Shown here piece after piece: positions 6,353-8,500 of a DNA stretch of 8,500 nucleotides; positions within the stretch are counted from its first letter, which is position 1, and every line of letters starts with the position of its first letter. The notes beneath the pieces were generated by a model. It saw only the letters and a list, made by a program, of their open reading frames with translations. It was not told where the DNA came from and did not search any database. Source of the stretch: Clostridiales bacterium (GTDB taxonomy: Bacteria; Bacillota; Dehalobacteriia; UBA4068). The stretch is from the NCBI GenBank assembly GCA_009783495.1, contig WRDJ01000015.1, positions 1-8,500 of the forward strand, read 5' to 3'. The position numbers and the translations under genes are program-made.

Positions 6353-6819
6353 GAAGTCAAATCCCTTACGAACTGCCCGATCCTGCCGTCGTCAATGATA
6401 TCCGTATATGCCGACTGCTTGGCGGCGGCCCTCATAACAAAACGCTCCAGCACCCCGGCTTTTTGGGGGTCGAATATCCCGCCTAAAAAGCCCGCCGCCT
6501 TGGCGTTTTGCAGGATGTCCCGCGGAACATTGGCCTCAAAGGCTTCCTTTTCTTTGCTGAAATTCATGCCGCTCAAAAAGAGCCCGAGCCGCTTATTCCG
6601 CAAAACATGCGCGTTTTGCGCCAAAAACGCCTTGGCTTGTTTGCGCATCATCCCGGCATAGAGCGAAGCGCCGACGATAACGCAGTCATAGCCCGCAAGG
6701 CCGGGGAAACTGCCTTGCTTGAGGTCATAGCTTTCCGCGCCCTCGATCCTTTCGGCGATGCGCCGCGCGATCTCAGCGGCAGCCCCGTGCTTGGTGGCAT
6801 AGAGAATGATTGTTTTCAC
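6349..6819 (-). CDS. Flavodoxin-domain protein (HemG-like)
   Basis: This is a 156-residue cytosolic flavoprotein. It begins VKTIILYATKHGAAAEIARRIAERI, where TKHGAA is the FMN phosphate-binding loop after strand 1. It continues with YDCVIVGASLYAGMMRKQAKAF, the second flavin-contact loop, and LGLFLSGMNFSKEKEAF, all typical of flavodoxins related to menaquinone-dependent protoporphyrinogen oxidase HemG. No haem genes are nearby, so a general redox role is as likely as a haem role. The start is GTG at 6819-6817 with GAGAGGG at 6834-6828 and an 8-base spacer. The frame stays open upstream to 7155, but that part is antiparallel-frame overlap with the DUF3795 gene and lacks flavodoxin features. It lies 4 bases after the DUF3795 stop and overlaps the next gene by ATGA, so translation is coupled. 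Confidence 0.85.
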   Translation of the reverse strand: MKTIILYATKHGAAAEIARRIAERIEGAESYDLKQGSFPGLAGYDCVIVGASLYAGMMRKQAKAFLAQNAHVLRNKRLGLFLSGMNFSKEKEAFEANVPRDILQNAKAAGFLGGIFDPQKAGVLERFVMRAAAKQSAYTDIIDDGRIGQFVRDLTS

Positions 6820-6823
6820 GGCT

Positions 6824-7267
6824 TCAGCCCTCTCTTTTTTTCTCTGAATATGTATATCCCTGCGCCCGGCGCTTGTTTTGCAGTTCTGCCCATGCCTCCC
6901 ATCCCTTGTCACGCAGCAGGGCGTTATCCCGCTCCAACACGGGGTATCCCGCGAAAAAAGCGGCAAACTTCTCACAGGGATAATCATGGCAAAAGGCGCA
7001 CATTTCCACGTCTTTTTCTTTTGCGCAGACCCTGACGGCACAGCTCGGATTGCCGCTTCCATCCCTGCATGAAACGCATATGCCGTCCTCGGCCATGCCT
7101 TTGAGAAAAGCCCAAAACCCCTCGCCGCCAGGAATAAACCGAATGATTTCCTCAAACCCCGCCGTTTTCATTTCTTCATGCAAAACCTTCGCGGCGGGTT
7201 CCACTTTCACCTTAACCGCGCAATTTTCGCAGTAAAGGCCGCAATAACAGGTGTGTTTTTTATTCAT
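6824..7267 (-). CDS. DUF3795 family Cys-rich protein
   Basis: This 147-residue protein has eleven Cys: residues 7, 9, 13 and 16 in CYCGLYCENC, then 64 and 67 (CVSC), 76, 81, 90 and 93 (CAFC) and 98 (YPC). The pattern CVSCRDGSGNPSCAVRVCAKEKDVEMCAFCHDYPCEKF is the signature of DUF3795, a family presumed to bind zinc or another metal and without assigned function. The C-terminus is short, charged and probably helical. The ATG at 7267-7265 is preceded by AGGAAGG at 7281-7275 with a 7-base spacer. It sits 21 bases after the DUF3788 gene and 4 bases before the flavodoxin start, in the middle of the operon. Pairing with a flavoprotein suggests redox or metal-linked chemistry, but this is only contextual. 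Confidence 0.85.
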   Translation of the reverse strand: MNKKHTCYCGLYCENCAVKVKVEPAAKVLHEEMKTAGFEEIIRFIPGGEGFWAFLKGMAEDGICVSCRDGSGNPSCAVRVCAKEKDVEMCAFCHDYPCEKFAAFFAGYPVLERDNALLRDKGWEAWAELQNKRRAQGYTYSEKKREG

Positions 7268-7288
7268 TATGCTCCCTTCCTTTCATGT

Positions 7289-7708
7289 TTATTTCAGGCT
7301 TTGCTTATACATAATCAACGCATAAGCGTCGCCAAGAGCCGCATCATCATGCACTTCAAGCAAAAGCGGCATAAACTTACCCACGCGTTTTTCGTTCGTA
7401 AATTTTGTTTTTGTTTCTTCACGGACTTGCAGCTCATAGACGCCCCTGTTGTTCTTCTCATTAAAGAACAGCGTAACCTTAAAGAAGCCGTCCCACGCCG
7501 AAAGCCAGAACACTGTTTTCTTCTTGTGGACGTTTTTGCAGAGCCACGATTTGCCGTCGTTGTAATACCGCCACTCTGCTTCAATGCCGAAATCCGGCAG
7601 TTTTTGCGCTAACGCTTGATACGCTTTATAACTGCCGCCGAGCGCCGCCGCCAAAACTTCCTCCGAGGGATAAATGTCGGGGTTCCTGAGCAATTGTTCT
7701 TTTTCCAT
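7289..7708 (-). CDS. DUF3788 family protein (canonical copy)
   Basis: This 139-residue soluble protein of unknown function shows the canonical DUF3788 signature: LRNPDIYPSEEVLAAALGGSYKAY at the N-terminus, then EWRYYNDGKSWLCK, then KKTVFWLSAWDGFFKVTLFF. ATG at 7708-7706 is chosen because AAGGGG (7722-7717) lies 8 bases upstream. The GTG two codons earlier (7714) would be only 2 bases from that SD. It is a paralogue of the gene at 5347-5808, and the two are separated by three unrelated genes, so this is not a simple recent tandem duplication. It starts 15 bases after the stop of the small helical protein gene. No membrane or export signal is seen. Confidence 0.87.
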   Translation of the reverse strand: MEKEQLLRNPDIYPSEEVLAAALGGSYKAYQALAQKLPDFGIEAEWRYYNDGKSWLCKNVHKKKTVFWLSAWDGFFKVTLFFNEKNNRGVYELQVREETKTKFTNEKRVGKFMPLLLEVHDDAALGDAYALIMYKQSLK

Positions 7709-7723
7709 CTTCACCGCCCCTTG

Positions 7724-7921
7724 TCAATCGTTTTCTATTTCCCTGTTTATCAGCGACAATGCCAAACGGAGGGCATCGAGATTGCGCGATGCCAAGGTTA
7801 ATTGGGCTTTCGGGGGCGGTTGTTTCATCGCCAGGGTTTCCCGCGCCTTTTCAATTTTGCGAATTGACGACGAGATGGCTTTGTACGCCGCGGCCAATTC
7901 TTCTTTTGAGTATTCGGCCAT
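7724..7921 (-). CDS. Small helical protein of unknown function
   Basis: This is a 65-residue, probably all-alpha protein: MAEYSKEELAAAYKAISSSI followed by a basic-acidic helix and a C-terminal amphipathic helix (LDALRLALSLINREIEND). It has no Cys and no membrane segment. I do not recognise a named family, although short proteins opening with a similar Y-S/T-K-E-E-L segment and IxxxIxKxEKA pattern occur in Clostridia-like genomes. ATG at 7921-7919 is preferred, with AAGGAA (7935-7930) 8 bases upstream. The GTG at 7927 is too close to that SD. The SD overlaps the stop of the GNAT gene, so translation is coupled. Its place between recognised genes, with its own SD, supports it being real. Confidence 0.75.
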   Translation of the reverse strand: MAEYSKEELAAAYKAISSSIRKIEKARETLAMKQPPPKAQLTLASRNLDALRLALSLINREIEND

Positions 7922-7933
7922 CTTCACCGTTCC

Positions 7934-8500
7934 TTAATCAAACTTCTTAACCAACAGCGCGTCGCCGTTCACCCCATAGTCTCCGTCCCCGTAAAGCGGC
8001 ATATATTCTTCCAGCAAATAATAGGCGGGAGCTTTGCCGGATTTTTCAAACCCGGCTTTTTTATATGCCTTAATGGCCCTGGCGTTCTTGACGGACGGCC
8101 TCATGATAAGCTCCGTAACACCCAGGTTTTGATGCAGATATTCCGCGAGTGAAAAAACGGCGTCGCTGCCGAAGCCTTTGCCGCAATTTGCCTCACAATT
8201 CATCCAAATGTCAAGCTCGGCTTTTTGGGGCTGCAAATGGAACGAACAGTAACTGATAAAGCCGACGGGCTCGCCATCGTGCAATATCATAAACCCCCTG
8301 CCGTTTTGCGGCGCTGCGCCGGTGAAGAAATAATCAGCATAATCCTCGAAAAATTCTTCAGAACCCGGAATAGGCACATCGGGATAGTCGGGCGGCCCGG
8401 AATGCGCCTTAGTGGTTTCCGAATGGAAGCACCACTCATAGATCTTTTGCTTGTCCTCCAACGCGGCCGGAACCAGGGTGATTTTATTTCCCTTAATCAT
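7934..8500 (-). CDS. GNAT-family N-acetyltransferase
   Basis: This 188-residue acetyltransferase transfers acetyl from acetyl-CoA to an amine. The acetyl-CoA loop is CGKGFGSDA (106-114), preceded by a strand AELDIWM and followed by the family helix pattern RPSVKNARAIKAYKKAGFEKSG (134-155), as in RimJ/RimL and aminoglycoside-modifying relatives. The N-terminal part (ITLVPAALEDKQKIYEWCF, then SGPPDYPDVPIP) defines a narrower subgroup whose substrate I cannot name. The ATG is the last three bases of the window (8500-8498). MIKGNKITLVPA is a typical start for the subgroup, so the gene is probably complete, but its SD and promoter lie outside. It is the first visible gene of the minus-strand operon, and its TAA overlaps the SD of the next gene. 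Confidence 0.88.
   Translation of the reverse strand: MIKGNKITLVPAALEDKQKIYEWCFHSETTKAHSGPPDYPDVPIPGSEEFFEDYADYFFTGAAPQNGRGFMILHDGEPVGFISYCSFHLQPQKAELDIWMNCEANCGKGFGSDAVFSLAEYLHQNLGVTELIMRPSVKNARAIKAYKKAGFEKSGKAPAYYLLEEYMPLYGDGDYGVNGDALLVKKFD

Noticed and set aside
5801..6661. Plus-strand open frame of 286 residues
   Set aside because: It lies opposite the DUF3788, Imm-5-like and flavodoxin genes, has no SD or recognisable domain, and its composition is that expected of antisense translation in G+C-rich codons.
6820..7155. N-terminal extension of the flavodoxin frame (112 extra residues)
   Set aside because: It overlaps the well-supported DUF3795 gene in another frame on the same strand, has no family features, and a GTG with a good SD at 6819 gives a normal flavodoxin.
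5040..8500. Integron-type gene cassette array
   Set aside because: Small accessory genes in one orientation recall a cassette array, but gaps are only 4-21 bases with no room for attC-like imperfect palindromes, and no integrase is present.

Overview
The window looks like chromosomal DNA from a sporulating, Gram-positive-type bacterium of moderate G+C, most likely a Bacillota (Firmicutes) lineage such as a spore-forming Negativicute or Clostridia-like group. This is an inference. It rests on a YtaF-type sporulation membrane protein, strong purine-rich Shine-Dalgarno (SD) sites in front of nearly every gene, TTG/GTG starts, textbook sigma-A promoters, and several protein families common in that phylum (DUF3788, DUF3795, DUF1905, Imm-5-like). 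I see no rRNA, tRNA, CRISPR array, transposase gene or replication origin.

Layout, left to right. (1) Positions 7-171 are a 165-bp palindromic, MITE-like element with perfect 18-bp terminal inverted repeats, sitting exactly in the stop codon of the next gene. (2) On the minus strand lie ytaF (169-807) and an alpha/beta hydrolase (860-1684). They are separated by an intrinsic terminator hairpin whose 3' arm contains the SD of ytaF. (3) Positions 1685-1867 are a divergent control region with two consensus promoters back to back. The leftward -10 lies in one copy of an imperfect 39-bp tandem duplication of the hydrolase start region. The rightward promoter overlaps a 45-bp inverted repeat that is a good candidate TetR operator. 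(4) On the plus strand is an exporter operon: a TetR regulator (1868-2473), an ABC-2 type ATPase (2486-3379) and a two-halved permease (3381-5039). The permease reading frame is cut by a single in-frame TAA at 4248-4250, in the linker between its two homologous halves.

(5) From 8500 down to about 5040 the minus strand carries a tightly packed set of eight small genes with gaps of a few bases to about 20: a GNAT acetyltransferase, a short helical protein of unknown function, a DUF3788 protein, a Cys-rich DUF3795 protein, a HemG-like flavodoxin, an Imm-5-like protein, a second DUF3788 protein and a DUF1905 protein. They should be one transcript whose promoter lies beyond the right edge. The last gene has lost its expected stop and reads antisense into the permease gene.

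How the genes work together: the plus-strand operon is a self-regulated drug/lipophile exporter of the tetronasin-resistance type, possibly damaged or split in its permease. The minus-strand cluster looks like an accessory stress, detoxification or immunity operon made mostly of uncharacterised families. It is the most promising place for undescribed biology, although nothing in the sequence fixes its function.
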